Origin: Ophryocystis elektroscirrha
Lineage: Eukaryota; Apicomplexa; Conoidasida; Neogregarinorida; Ophryocystidae
DNA: 64,000 bases
Direction: 5' to 3'
NCBI GenBank assembly: GCA_030141585.1
Contig: JAQIFP010000014.1
Coordinates: 28,350-92,349, forward strand
Under the pieces are notes generated by a model. It was not told where the DNA came from and ran no database searches. It saw nothing but the letters and a program-made list of their open reading frames with translations. Position 1 is the stretch's first letter, and each line of letters starts with the position of its first letter. The translations under genes were made by a program, and so were the position numbers. Shown in pieces: positions 1 through 12,819 of this stretch.

Positions 1-564
1 TGCATGAAATCGGCTAACGCTAATGTCAACCAATTTCAAATCAGATCCTTCGCTTCTTCCCTACAGAAATCAGTTACAGTGTGCATATATATTTGTTTCT
101 TTATAAAAAACTATAAATTACTATGTGAGCTTTAAGACTCCTTTTGAAAGAAATACTGTATATGCCCGTTTGGTTTTCAGACTCTAGCAATTTTATAATA
201 TAATAAGAAAATATTTTACTTAAAAGAATATATGGGGGCTTCAGTTTAATAAAATCTAATAATTCTACTTTTTTATATGTTACTATTAGCACAAGTACAT
301 TGAAGCATATTTACTTTGAACGTCTTTTTGAGATTTACTATTTTTATAAATTAATCGGGCACACGGGACATTTAACGTAGGGGTATAATTCATATCACAC
401 AATTCACACCTTGATGGTTCCCAGTATACAGTGCTTGATCCCTAATTCATTATTTCAATGTAAAAAAGCGTATTAATCATTACATAGGTGATTGTAATAT
501 AAATTAATTTAGTATTACATCATCTATTTTAACTTAGTTTAAAGATATATATGCATACACACAT

Positions 565-604
<40 letters not shown>

Positions 605-1574
605 ATAAATATATAATATATACATATATATTAATAAAAACATATACATATATATGTATATATATATATATGTATATTAATTTATATATATTAATGGATA
701 TTTTTTATATCCAATTTAAGTTATGGTAATTATTATTTATGATGGACATTATTTTACCTTTTTATAAGCCGTTTTTCCCGAAAGCCAAGCTTTCAAACAA
801 AATAGATGCACCCATTGTAATGAACCTTTGCAATTACACGGAGCAATTAAAAAATTTTTATTATTGGAGCCTTTCCCAATTCCTTCGAGACAGATACGGC
901 ACATTAAATCATCAACAGAAACGGGAGTAGTTTCTATACCAGTTGTATCACTGACAGTGTCGTAATCAGCTCTAGAAGCACTTCCAAAATAATCAATATG
1001 TTGTGTCTAAAAAGCAATGAGAAAAAAGGATCACTATTACTTTACTGTTACAAGTTTCAATAATATTTTTCACTAATAAGCAAAAACGTCCTAAGCGTAT
1101 ACAGTTTCCAACTTTAATTGAAATAGAAGAATCTTTTAAATATCTCAAAACAAGCCAAGCACGGTTTTCATCCGGAATAGGATTTATTTGTATAGTCTCT
1201 GCTATAGGTAAAAAAAAACACCAGCTACCATTTACAATATTAATTAATAATAGTTTATCTAAATCGCTGTATATTTTGGATAACTCATCAAAATATATAA
1301 CTGGTATCAAACTAACATCACTGTCAACACGGCATAAGTAATAAGAATCATCTGTAATTATCACGCTGCGCTTTCAATACTTACATTTGAAATCACAATT
1401 AAATTCTGCCAATTTGACGTCAGTTGTAGTGTAGTCGAATAATTCACAAGTGTTGATTAACCATGTTTGAGAGCGTATGAACAAATCAAACTTTTTTACT
1501 TTTAGGAGACTTGTATTCAAATTATCCATTGTCATCTCCTCTACGGGAAAATCACCTGGTATCTTTTCTATCAT
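1..1574 (-). CDS. RINGv and FHA domain protein (C-terminus beyond left edge)
   Basis: Spliced gene starting at ATG 1574-1572 and running off the left edge. Exon 1 leads to an FHA-like stretch read as 'VGNCIRLGRFCLLVKNI'. A later exon carries a RING-CH (RINGv) finger: C-R-I-C, then C-N-C, then H-L-F-C, with the last C-E-L-C pair in the next exon (near 400-441) after an intron at 442-757. The last visible exon (1-60) is a classical FHA core, 'GRSEGSDLKLVD' followed by 'ISVSRFHA'. Introns of about 33, 33, 316, 56 and 61 nt were placed by phase. RINGv domains are membrane-type E3 ubiquitin ligase fingers; FHA domains bind phosphothreonine. The combination occurs in conserved apicomplexan proteins (family knowledge, from memory); the role here is inferred to be phospho-dependent ubiquitin signalling. 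No transmembrane segment is visible in this part. Confidence 0.8.
442..757 (-). repeat. TA-rich repeat intron of the RINGv-FHA gene
   Basis: Intron between the two RINGv exons, phase 0. It contains a (TA)n run near 568-600 and mixed TA/CATA repeats to about 690. It is the only long intron seen in this gene; the others are 33-61 nt. Confidence 0.75.
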
Positions 1575-2231
1575 TTGTTCAAAATTAGCACATCAATTTA
1601 TTTTAACAATATAAATTGCAGATTCTTGTTGTAGGTCATAATTTATTGATTTATCGTTAATGATCATTATATAATTTGAGAACTGGCAATATTTAATTTT
1701 TTAACCTATTGTAAAAATCCAAAAAAATAATTACCATGAAAACGTTCCACCTTTTTCTGTCTCATATATTATGTTTTACACACATATTTGCTATAAAATT
1801 CACAAAAATATTAGTAAATACTATATTTATTAATTATTATCAGTAACGTGCCTAAATAAATTTAATTTATTTGTTACGTGTAAATTTATTAATACAATAC
1901 ACGTCATATTTTGGTTTTCAGCCGAAAAATGATGCAGATTCAGTTACTTATTTATACATCCCGTGCATCAATTCAATATTAATTCAGATATATAAGCAAA
2001 AAAACCTAGAAAGCAAAAGTTATTACGTTATTTCTAAATAATATTATGTCTAAGAATTTGTATAATTGATCATCAAAAGTAGAAGTATTCAATATTTCAA
2101 ATAAATCTTGGCGCCATCTTTATTATTTCTTTTTTGTTGTTGCAAAAATAACTATCTTGTCATGGGAACGCAAAAAATAAAATAATAATATATATCAATT
2201 TGTATCTTATACAATATATCGCAAGTAACTT
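1575..2231. promoter_or_regulatory. Divergent intergenic region, RINGv-FHA / CDPK7-like
   Basis: 657 bp between two divergently transcribed start codons, so it must hold both 5' regions. It is A+T-rich with homopolymer runs. I see no ORF worth reporting and no motif I can name; promoter function is inferred only from gene orientation. Confidence 0.5.
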
Positions 2232-5200
2232 ATGGTACTTAGCTTAGCACCAGCACACAATTGTTTACTTCCATTAACATTTTATATGCCAGAAGTTCAA
2301 AATAGTTTTTCAGAACAAAAAAGCAAACTAAATAAATTTCAGAATGCAGTAAGAAAATTGGGTTGGCCCTTTTTGAACTCATTCAATAAAGAAAGACATG
2401 AAAAAGATTTTTTGAAAGCATACTTAAAAAAGTTTGACTCTGATGAAGTCGAAGTCTTACGTAAAGTATATAAAGAATTATCTGCTCGTAATCCTGGGCC
2501 AGGCATTGACAAAGCTACGTTTTTACAGTATTTTCCACTACCCGGTTTGTGGGGTGAACGACTATTTCAGCGTTTTGATTATAAGGTTTGTTTTTTAACT
2601 ATATTTCACTTTCAAATGTTTAGGGCCTTGGGTTTGTCGATTATGAAGAATTACTTGTAGGTTTAGCAGTATGTTGCAGAGGCACAAAATGTGAAATTAT
2701 ACAAGTATTATTTCAGGTATATTATAATAATTGTATTACATATTATATCACTAAATATAAATTAAATTCTTAAATAATGTAATATATCTATAATTATCAA
2801 CTAATTGTATTTATAGTCATTAAAAATGCTGTGTATATCTGACATATACTTGCACGATAATTGAGATAAATTAATTATAAATAACTTGACTGTTTATAAC
2901 TGCTGCGGAACTTCAGCAGTCTAGATTTTTTCAGAGAATATATATATATATATATATATATATGTATTGTTTTACTGTTATTCAGCATAATAGTATTACT
3001 TGACATATTTTATAATAAAAAGTTTTTATTCTTTATTTTATTCTTTTATCATTTCATACTGAAATAATCTTATCTTAAAATATTATCGAAAATGTGTGCA
3101 ACAGGTTTTTGATTTAAATAACGATGGTTTACTACAAAAAGAAGAATTAGTTATAATGTTGTCCAATCTGCCCAATTTAGAACGTTATGTAAATATTGGA
3201 AAACTAAAGATTCCTACAAGAATAAGTGAAGAATCGCCTCGTTCTTTACCCCTTTACCCAACATTAGAAGGCTTTTCGGAGTCTAAAGAAGTTCACTACG
3301 ACATCAACGCTGCACTTGAGCGCCTATCAAAATTCCCAGACGATCTTGGGGACGATCAATTTACTGTGTCTGTAAACCCGGATTATGAAGATGGATTTGA
3401 AGGAGAAATAGACTCTGTTTACGATTCCTTAGATTGTTCTTATGATTCTTCTTGTTCATTCGATCTAACAACAACCGAAAATTGTCTATGTCGACAAAAT
3501 ACGTATGAGCGCTTAAATGAGAATAAATTAATTGATATTAATAACCTATCACATGAAAGTTCATTTAATGCACCCTGTTTCTCATCTGATACAGAAAATA
3601 AAAAAACAGATAAAAAAAATGAAGAACCCGCTAAATATGTTACGAAATCGTCGTTAATAACGTCTAAACACACTATGAATTGTGCATTATCAACTTCGTC
3701 ATTTGTTAATGCAAATTTAGATGCTTCAAACAATAATACAGCAGACACTCCAGATAAAATAAATATATCAATAAATGGAGTTACTATGACTCATCCCCTG
3801 GATAGCTTAAAGGTGTCTGAATCTGTCAATACTAACGAAGAACCAACGAATATTGATGTTGAAGCAATCGTTGATAAAGTATTAGAAGAATGTGAAAACT
3901 GTGAAAATGATTCTTTAACATTTATGGAATTTAAAACATGGATAGAAAAAAATAATAAAATATTAGCCATGTTCAATGAATGCTTACATGAAGAAGCCTG
4001 GGGTTTACAAGGAAATGCTTTATATAGAAAAAGAAACCCTGCTTTATTTCGAATATCACAAAATATCGCTAACAGAAATGAAAGGATACGAAAAGGAACT
4101 TTAATAAGCTCTAATAATATTACAAAGGAAAGTACATGTAATAAAATTAATTCACAAAACTCTAATTTAATTATACAGCCAGACACATTTTACAAAGTCA
4201 AAAGATTGTTCACAGTACCCGCCAACTATAGAAATAACATTTTAAACAATTTAATTAGTAATTATGACCAAAATACGTCCGATGTTGATGCATCTTTTAA
4301 GTTTTATAATTTATCTGGAGGCAATTTAATAGCTGAAACACCCGTTAATAAATCTTACGATTTAATACAAGAAGACGCATTTGAAAATCGTTCAAAATCA
4401 GCATCCAAATCATCTTCTAAAACACTTTCATCCAATATAACAAATGAAGTCGAAAAAAAATTATTTCGATCAATATCAAAAGAATCCGATCATTACAATG
4501 ACTGTGTTGATGTCTACACAAAACAAACCCGTGAAGATTTAAAATTACAACTATTGGATATAATAACTACAACAAATCCTGATGTTGATATTGACAGGTT
4601 ATTTTCACAGAGTTCGAACCCTAGAAATAGTGCTACCGAATTAATATGCTGCCCTGCCTGTGAAAGTTTATTAGTTGTTTGTCCAAGATGTAATAAAAAG
4701 TCATTAAATTTAGTGTTACATGAAGGTAGAGTTTTAATTGAATGCAAAATTTGCTTGGATAATATAGTCACTCAATATACTGTATGTTGGCACTGCTCAT
4801 GGGATTTCAGTTTAGTGGCTAATTATGTCGACAAATATGAACCTATATATGAAGGAGTGCTATTTAAAATCGGAAAACATACAAGAAGATGGAGAAAAAG
4901 ATACTTCATTTTAGTCGATAATTTATTATACTATTATAATCATAAAGATGATTCCAAACCTCAAGGTTTCATATTTCTGGAAGGCTGTTTTGTTAAACCC
5001 ATATTAAACTCCAAGCAGTCTGCTGAAGCCAGTAATAATAACTCTAGTAATATTAATTTAAGTTATTGTTCCAATGTGAATAATATCAATTCAGCCAATG
5101 TATCCATCAGTAGTTCACATAGTGCAAATAATAATAGTTACAAAGGTATAAATTCTTCAGTAAATAAAGTAATACCAAAACATCATACATGTAATAGTAC

Positions 5201-6559
5201 GGCATCTATGTTTCCACCGTATTCCATAACAACAGCAACAACCACTACCACCACTACAGAATCAAAAACGCCTAATGTAATAAGAACATTAGCAGGCAAT
5301 ATAATGAGCTCAAGATTTGGCTTTTCAATTATACACGGAACAAATAAACGTGATTTTTATGTATCTTCTGAATCAGAAAGGAATATATGGATTGAAGCTT
5401 TACGAAATGCTATGAAACAATATGATATAGAAGAATTATATCAAATTCAACAACTCATTGGGCAAGGAAAATTTTCTATAGTACATAAAGCTGTTCGAAA
5501 AGAAACTCAACAAGTCGTAGCAATTAAAATGATTGATAAGTCAAAAACTACTGAACACGAAAGGGAACTTTTACGAAGTGAAATTGCAATACTTCGTCTT
5601 TTGCACCATCCTCATGTAATCAGTTTGAGGGAGGTACTTGATACTCAAAACGCAATTTATCTAGTTATGGAACTTGTTGCTGGAGGGGAGTTATATGATT
5701 TATTACAACAAAAAAAACAACTCCCTGAACGACAAGTAAGTATTGTAATTATTATTTAATTATTATTTAATCGTAATTATAATTATTATTCATATTAATA
5801 ACATATTTAATAATATATATAATGCACAAATTAATCATTATAATTTTTTTTATATATAATAATTATTATAAAAAAATTAATAATTAGGTAAACCGTATTA
5901 TATATCAATTGCTTTCAACTGTTGCTTATCTACATAAATGTGGAATCATTCATCGAGATTTAAAGCCAGAAAATATTTTGCTGACTGACGGAACTATGGA
6001 CGCAAACATTAAAATTACAGATTTTGGATTGTCATGTATATGCGGTTTAAATGAAGTCGTTACACAACCATGTGGTACCTTAGCTTATGTAGCTCCTGAG
6101 GTTTTAACCCTACAAGGTTATAATCATAAAGTTGATGTATGGTCTGTGGGTGTAATTATGTATTTGTTATTGTGTGGACGACTTCCATTTCCAATAGCAC
6201 GTCCTGGTACAGGTATAACTAGTTTTGCTGAGCATCGACCTTTGCAATTTGAAGGTTATATATGGGACACTGTTTGTTCTAGTGCCAAAGATTTACTGAT
6301 CAAATTATTGTGTCCACGCCCGGAAAATAGAATCTCGGCACAAGAAGCATTACAACATATATGGTTAAAAAATCCAACAGCGGTTATGATTGATGACGAA
6401 AATGATAATAAAAACTTTGAAACCAAAAGCTTATCCCCAGATGTACCTTCTCAAATACCTTCTTATTTAGATTGCTCTTCTTCCACCTTATCTATTGTGA
6501 ATGTTAACAATGAATTATCCAATAAAAAAAAATTGAGTAACCTCAATTGTTCGGCTTAG
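2232..6559 (+). CDS. CDPK7: CDPK7-like kinase: EF-hands, Cys cluster, PH domain, protein kinase
   Basis: Four exons (2232-2585, 2624-2716, 3105-5735, 5888-6559) give about 1249 residues. Order: a degenerate EF-hand across the first splice (loop near 116-127), a canonical EF-hand near 152-163 ('DLNNDGLLQKEE'), a long low-complexity stretch, a four-pair cysteine cluster near 661-713 (CPAC, CPRC, CKIC, CWHC), a PH domain from about 730 to 921 split by an Asn/Ser/Thr-rich insert, then a kinase domain from about 927. Kinase landmarks: glycine loop GQGKFS, VAIK lysine near 955, HRDLKPEN, DFG, APE; the gatekeeper is Met in 'YLVMEL'. EF-hands and PH domain upstream of the kinase is the CDPK7 layout; in Plasmodium CDPK7 the PH domain binds phosphoinositides (family knowledge). 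Calcium and lipid control here is inferred. The first EF-hand probably does not bind calcium well. The protein is shorter than Plasmodium CDPK7. Confidence 0.9.
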
Positions 6560-7010
6560 CTTATTTAAACCAAAGAATCTTAAGGTTTTTTTTTTATATC
6601 GCAAAAGAACAGTTATTTTTTTCTTTGATGGCTTTGTTTCTAATAACTCCCTTTAATTTTTTAAAAACTAGTCTTTTTATAACTTTTTTTTTTATTTTTT
6701 AAATATACGCGTCACATTCACACCAATATATAAACATACCATCTAAAAGTATATGGATTTTTTCAATTATTAGTATTCATTCAAAACGTTATTTCATCAA
6801 TTATTTTAAAAATTATTGCGAAATTGTATAAATATCAATAATATTTAGCACACTTGTATTAAAAAATTAAAAAAAAATACATTTTTTTTTAAAATATGTA
6901 CTCATATGAATCCAGCAATCAACATAATACATGAATACGCACTGAAAACTTGATACAATCTTTTATTGTATGTATACATAAACTTATAATTATTAGGATT
7001 TCATTTTTTT
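6560..7010. other. Convergent intergenic spacer
   Basis: 451 bp between the 3' ends of the CDPK7-like gene and the next minus-strand gene. T- and A-homopolymer-rich sequence without a plausible exon. It presumably holds both 3' UTRs. Confidence 0.5.
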
Positions 7011-8723
7011 TCAACCATCCCAAGAGAAATGATCTGCAATTGTCACCACATAAGTAATCCAGCCTTCTTTGTTAGTGGTCATACTTTTTGCTGACATTTC
7101 AATTTTCGTTTTGTTTGTTAGTGCTGAGTTATCAGAAACAGTAGCAGGCTTTGTAGATAAAAATCTCTTTGGTAAAGCTACAGTCCATTTCTTTTTAGGA
7201 AGGAGCTTTTTCACATCTAAATTTTGTTTTTGCTGTTGTTTTGGAGAATTGTCCCAAGAGACTTTTAGCTGTAGCCAGATACGGTCATACACATACCAGT
7301 TTGAATAGCTTGTAAAGCGTACATGCAGGCAGTTGAATATTCCATTAAATTTTTTACATGTATGCATTAATCCTTTGATGGATGTTTCCAGTAATAGAGT
7401 AACAAGATTTGTATCTATAAATCTTGGAACATTTACAACTTGAGGACTATCCATCCAAATTAATTCATCCGTATATACATTGGTTATACGTTTATAACAC
7501 TCGCTTAAAAATTCAGGAACGGATAAATGAGTAACTAGATATTTTTGTGGTCCCTTTACTAAGCTAAATTCAAACAATATGTACGCAATAACATTATGAA
7601 TCCCTTAAATTATTGATCTGTATTTATTTAAGTTTAAGTCTAATAAGGTTATTGAAATTAGTATATTGTGTATAAATAATTATTATTGCTTAATAATTGA
7701 CTTAAAAATATTTCTTACGAGGATGGATCACATGTATGTCTTTGAGGGAAAGTATGATTACAATATCTGGCAAAGTTGTACCACGTAATAATTTTTCTTT
7801 ACTTTATCATTTCTGGCTCTAACTTATCTAAAGTGACAATACATTGGTATTTAAAGGAAGAAGGATTAACTGGGAATAAAAACTTGCTTTCCCTTGCTGT
7901 TTGAGCTGATTTTGCAAGTAAGCTATAAAAGTCTCTAGGAGTACTTTCAAGTGTTGCTAAAACGTATACAAATTATGAATTAATTTATGTTATTATCTTA
8001 CAGAAAATTCTTAATATAAGCTAAAAGCTCAATACAGCATCTTATTTATAGTCTGAATATTTTTTTATTAATCACTTGAATAATTTTTATTTCACAGCAG
8101 TGATTATTATTATTATTATGAAGACAATATAAAACTATATATAATTTCGATGCAATTAAATACCATATGTAGGTTTAAATAATTTATTTATAAACTACTT
8201 ACCTAAGTCATTAAAAAAAAATTTTATCATATCTTTCCCTAAGGTTAACTCATAATAATTCTATTTAGCTACAGAAATTAAAATCGTAAATATGGTTTTT
8301 TTGCACAAATGACGTATTTGCTAAAATATACTTCATGTAATCTTCTACAATAATATACATTTTTCTGCAAAGACTTCGAAATATCAAAAGCATTTCTGGG
8401 TATAGAAAAGAAAATATAATATTTTGAATTGAAATATTGTTTTGGATTAAATCAATTAGTTCATTATTTAAATTTTCCTCTTCAAAATCATTTATTTCAA
8501 TATATTTAAATACAGGTTTTTTTATTACGTGCTCCCGCTGCAAATAAACACAAATTAAATAAAAAAACCACATTATAAGTTGTGAGACTTTTAAAGCTTG
8601 TTTGAAACATACCAGAGCTACTTTTCGGTTTGTACGGTCTGAGTTTGGCCGATGCTTTGTCTGGGGTATAGTAACTCTTGAAGTTTTGAGATCGCTTTTC
8701 GTGGGGAGTTTCAAAGAATACAT
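7011..8723 (-). CDS. Unrecognised multi-exon protein
   Basis: Not recognised. At least six exons can be joined in phase into about 425 residues. I take the ATG at 8723-8721 as start; the frame stays open upstream to 8747, so an extra 5' exon is possible. The first splice joins 'NRKVAL' to 'REHVIKK'; later introns include a 34-nt one after 'YDFNF' and a longer one before 'LVKGPQKY'. The N-terminal part is basic and Thr/Ser-rich, the middle is helical and hydrophobic without a clear membrane segment, and a short Cys/His stretch ('CNHTFPQRHTC') lies across one junction. The last exon (7011 to about 7556) is soluble and Trp-containing with a basic, Lys/Thr-rich end. It reads towards the CDPK7-like gene and follows the SRP receptor beta gene in tandem. 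No function is proposed. Confidence 0.6.
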
Positions 8724-8923
8724 AACATCTATTTTGTGGAACCCCACTGAGCTATTAGAATTATTATTATAGTAATAATAATAATTATATGATTAATTAA
8801 TCTAATAAATACCCTTTTGCTAAAATTACTTATTAAAAATTGTGATAATGATATAAATAAAAAAAATATATATGTTTTAGAAGTAAAAAAAAAAGGAAAT
8901 CACTGCTATGTATTATCACTAAC

Positions 8924-10040
8924 TTATGCTGCAAGATTCTTCAGGGCTTTGATTAGTTGGGCATAATCATTTTGTAGCACTGATATAGCAAAAAATTCCA
9001 CAGGAACTGTTATTTGACTGAATTCAAATGTCTTTCCATATAATCCAACGTGCTGCATTGACTTAAAAGTATCCAACGACAATGCACGCGAAGATTTTAC
9101 GCGCTCTCTAATCAATATATAAAAAATAAAGCACTCAATAAACAAAAACATGTTTATTTATATAATAATAGTAATTTTAAAAAATCTTACATTTCCCGTT
9201 CCAAATCTTTGATAATCTTACTCATGTCGGGCTTATATTTGTCACATTTATTACAGCAAATAAATATAGATGTTTTATTATCGTTTATCGTATCGTCCGC
9301 CAATAATGTGTATAAGTCTCTAAACAAACATAAAAATAATAATAATAATATATATATATATATATATTCAACGTAATCTAAAAGTGCTTGAATATACAAG
9401 TTTCGTATATATAAGTATTTATCTTTGTATATATATTACTCTGCTACTCTTTGAAATGTAGATTTGTTGATTAAATCAAATATGTATATTATACAAAATG
9501 CATTTTCTGTATAATTTGAAAGCTGATATTGAAATCGAGGATGCCCAGGAAAATCAATTAGCTTTGTTTCAGGAGGAAGTTCAATTTCTTTTCGAAAAGG
9601 AGAATTTAGCGGAATCTTTTTTACGTGTATAGAATTGATTCTGGATGACATAACTGTTTGGAATTTATAGGCATCATTTTGAAGCTAAAGTTACTTTAAA
9701 TCTAATAATCCTTACTCTATAAAATAACATAGTTTTCCCGCTGTCACAAGGCCCATATATAAGAATCGTATCTTGTACATTTTTTTTGGACTTCGGAGCT
9801 TTTGTCGAAATTGTACCATTTATTTTTGTTACTAAAATTTGTTTATTAGGGTTTTATATATATATTCAAAATAATAATATAATAATATTATTAGTAAATA
9901 ATGATATTCTACATATATATGTTTACCAAAATGTGCTATGAATAAACATAAAAGAGTCACAAAAGTGCAAAGTAATACTGATTTGTTGTAAATAATTGCC
10001 TAGTTATTAAAAAAAACCATTTATGAGTTACATTGATCAT
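8924..10040 (-). CDS. SRPRB: Signal recognition particle receptor subunit beta
   Basis: Membrane-anchored small GTPase that holds the SRP receptor alpha subunit at the ER. Seen in order: a tiny first exon coding M-I-N (10040-10032), one transmembrane helix ('SVLLCTFVTLLCLFIAHF'), the P-loop GPCDSGKT, the G3 motif as DFPGH, the G4 motif NKCD, and a C-terminal part with 'SSRALSL' and 'FEFSQITVPVEFFAIS'. These are SRbeta-specific features, including His in DxPGH. Introns of 32 and 31 nt flank the transmembrane and P-loop exons; others are longer and TA-rich. Splicing the 31-nt intron after 'MLFYR' restores the family's 'YKFQTV' switch region. About 240 residues, normal for the family. Confidence 0.92.
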
Positions 10041-10373
10041 TTTTACAATATTTGACAACAAATTGGTCCCGTCAGTTAAATATTTAGTATGATAGATATT
10101 TTCAAGTAAGTTTACGATACTCAACTAATAATCTTAGATAATTAATTATTATTCACATTTACGTATAAGTTGTTCTAAATTGATTGAAAAGAAAGGAACT
10201 GGCGACTAATTAATTTACAAATAATTTAAATTTGTCTATAATTAAATAATTATACAGTCAATGGTTAAAAAAAACAAATTTAATCTAATTCATAATAATT
10301 TGATTACTACAGGTTCAATAAATTAAGTATATTTATAATCTCGTGCGCGAATATTTGACTCAATCTCCTTTAA
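10041..10373. promoter_or_regulatory. Divergent intergenic region, SRPRB / V-ATPase C
   Basis: 333 bp between divergent start codons, A+T-rich, with no coding signal seen. It is inferred to hold the promoters of both genes from orientation alone. Confidence 0.45.
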
Positions 10374-11238
10374 ATGTCTCAATCTTCAGCTAATGACGAA
10401 TACTGGATAGTTGCAGCTAACCCTACATATAAGGAAGGCACATTTACTATATTAAGGCAAAGGTTTAGCAAACATGGTTTAGTGCATGATTCTGCGGTAA
10501 TTGTGTAAGCAATATTGGCAAATGCTTCTTAGATTTTTGAAATACCCAAAAATTTCAAATTTGGATCATTTGATTACTTGATAGAAATGACAGATGATTT
10601 GATGTGTTTGGATAAGTCATATGAGCAACTTACATATACTATTGAAAAACTTTTACTTGACCTTAATCCAAAACACGATTTTAGAATAACCCACCAAAAT
10701 GTTCCATGTAACATTTTAAAATGAATTATATTTTTGCATAGATTTTTTTGAGCAGCTTTTATATAGATTTACTTGGAATGATGCTAAATTCCCTGTTCGA
10801 CAACAACTCAAAGATATTTTCCAAACTCTAGACAATGTAATGTAGATAATAGATCAGTTCTAAAACTTAATAATTGTAAATTAATATTTTGATGAATTAA
10901 TAAATTAATAAATAAATGGATATATATATATATATTTATAAATTTATATATTTATAAATTTATATATTTATATATTTATATATTTATATAAGTATCTATT
11001 TATATATTTATAAATGTATATAATTATATATTTATATATTTATATATTTATATATTTATATACTTATATATTTATATATTTATAGATTTATATATTTATA
11101 AATTTATATATTTATATATTTATATAAGTATCTATTTATATATTTATGAATGTATATAATTATAGATTTATATATTTATAAATTTATATATTTATATATT
11201 TATATATTTATATATTTATATATTTATATATTTAAATA

Positions 11239-11285
<47 letters not shown>

Positions 11286-12754
11286 CATTATAATTTGTAT
11301 ATTTCATTGAATATATTATATTTATCTAACTAAGTAAAACCTTTGTAAAATTTGTTACTAAATTATGTTAAGGCTAGACGCCGTACTGAGGAGCAAGTTC
11401 GAGTAGAGAATTCCATGTTACTTGATTTAGACCGTGAAATGCAAAATTATGACCCAGCTGAATCTTACTATACTAAAGATTTATCAACTGTTATTCCAGC
11501 AAAAATCAGTTCTACCATAATCTCCACTAAACATTTAACAACTGTTATTGCCGTTATTCCTCAGTAAGTATAGATTTTCACTAAAATTTAAAATATAGTA
11601 TTTTTTTATGTACGATTAATAAATTTTATAATAAAATTTATATTTTAATTTTGATCGATTGATTTGTTTGTAATATTAAATTATATTTAGTAAATTGTAA
11701 AAAATTAATTTGAGAAAATAAAAAAATTTATATGTTTATATTGGCTTTTTAGAGTGAAATTAAGTAAATGGTTTGATAAATATGAGTCATATTCTTCATT
11801 TGTTGTACCCCAGTGCACAAGGTATATTAGCTAGGAAATATTGTCTGCATTAAGTTTCATTGACGTTCCTCCTGATTCTCAAATGAACAGTTTATTTACT
11901 GCAGTAGTTTTCAGAAGTCATGTGGAAGAATTTATTACTAATGCTAAGTCTGATGGGTAAGTTTTTAATTTATTCTAATATATATATACTAAATAATATA
12001 TTCACTTGTTGTAATATGAATTAAGATAAGTTAAACACTGAATAATTAATACAAGTAAAATAATTACTCAATCATAGAAATACTTACTATCTCATTTTGC
12101 TTGTGAAACATGCAAGATTACATGATATAAATCTTTTGAATAGGTTTATTGTGAGAACTTATACGCATGACCCACAAGCTGCCAAACAAAAGCTTTCCTT
12201 GGCTGCAGAGTTGAAAAATAAACGTGAAATGCAATTTGTAATAAAAAAGAGAGAACCAACTGTTTTTAGAACCGTAACCTTAAAAGTTATAAAGCGTCGC
12301 ATTCTGAGTCGATGGTAAATTGGCTTCACGTAAAAGCTTTGCGGTAATAAACAAATTTGATGAAAGAAAAGTCCATAATTTTCTTATTTATTAATTAATT
12401 TATTTATTATTAATATTTATTTAATACACTACAACTAATTAATTTGATTTTAGGACATACGTCGAAGCTGTCTTGAGATATGGTGTTCCTCCTAGCTTTC
12501 AAGCTTATGTATTAAAAGTAATAAAAAAAAACCTGCTTTACGTTATATTTTAGCCTAATATAAAAAAAGCTTCAAAAATTTTAAAAGAGCTGGAATCCAT
12601 ATTTGAGGAAGAAAGCCATGCCAAAGTCAAAAACACAAAATCCGATATTATTTTTGAAGGAGAGGATGTGAAGTTGGACTTAGAATCCAATGAATTAGAT
12701 TACCCATTTATACTTTTAAAAATTAAGCCGTTCGTTTCATTTGTTTTTCAGTGA
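10374..12754 (+). CDS. ATP6V1C: V-type proton ATPase subunit C
   Basis: Subunit C of the V1 sector, which stabilises the V1-Vo junction and acts in reversible assembly of the proton pump. About ten exons. Family landmarks in order: N-terminal 'EYWIVAANP', 'FKFGSFDYLIEMTDDLMCLD', 'YRFTWNDAKFPVRQQLKDI', 'YLILLVKHARL', then 'SMVNWLHVKALR', 'TYVEAVLRYGVPPSFQAYVL' and the end 'DYPFILLKIKPF'. Most introns are 32-36 nt. A 32-nt intron after 'REMQF' is needed to put 'SHSESMVNWLHVKALR' back in frame; unspliced it looks like a frameshift. One intron (10836-11372) is filled with TA-type repeats. The stop is TGA at 12752-12754, only 65 bp from the end of the convergent BAR/UBA gene. Confidence 0.92.
10918..11285. 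repeat. Period-8 TATATTTA repeat inside V-ATPase C intron
   Basis: Tandem array of the 8-mer TATATTTA with TATAAATT variants, grading into pure (TA)n near 11245-11280. It lies wholly in the intron between 'IFQTLDN' and 'ARRRTEEQ'. Length polymorphism is likely; no coding role. Confidence 0.8.
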
Positions 12755-12819
12755 TAGCTATTTGTTGACAGTACCATATCAACAAGTTTTAGAACATAAA
12801 ACTCTATAAAAAAGTATTT

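Noticed and set aside
12180..12360. Frameshift in V-ATPase subunit C
   Set aside because: A 32-nt GT...AG intron after 'REMQF' restores the conserved 'NWLHVKALR' segment in frame.
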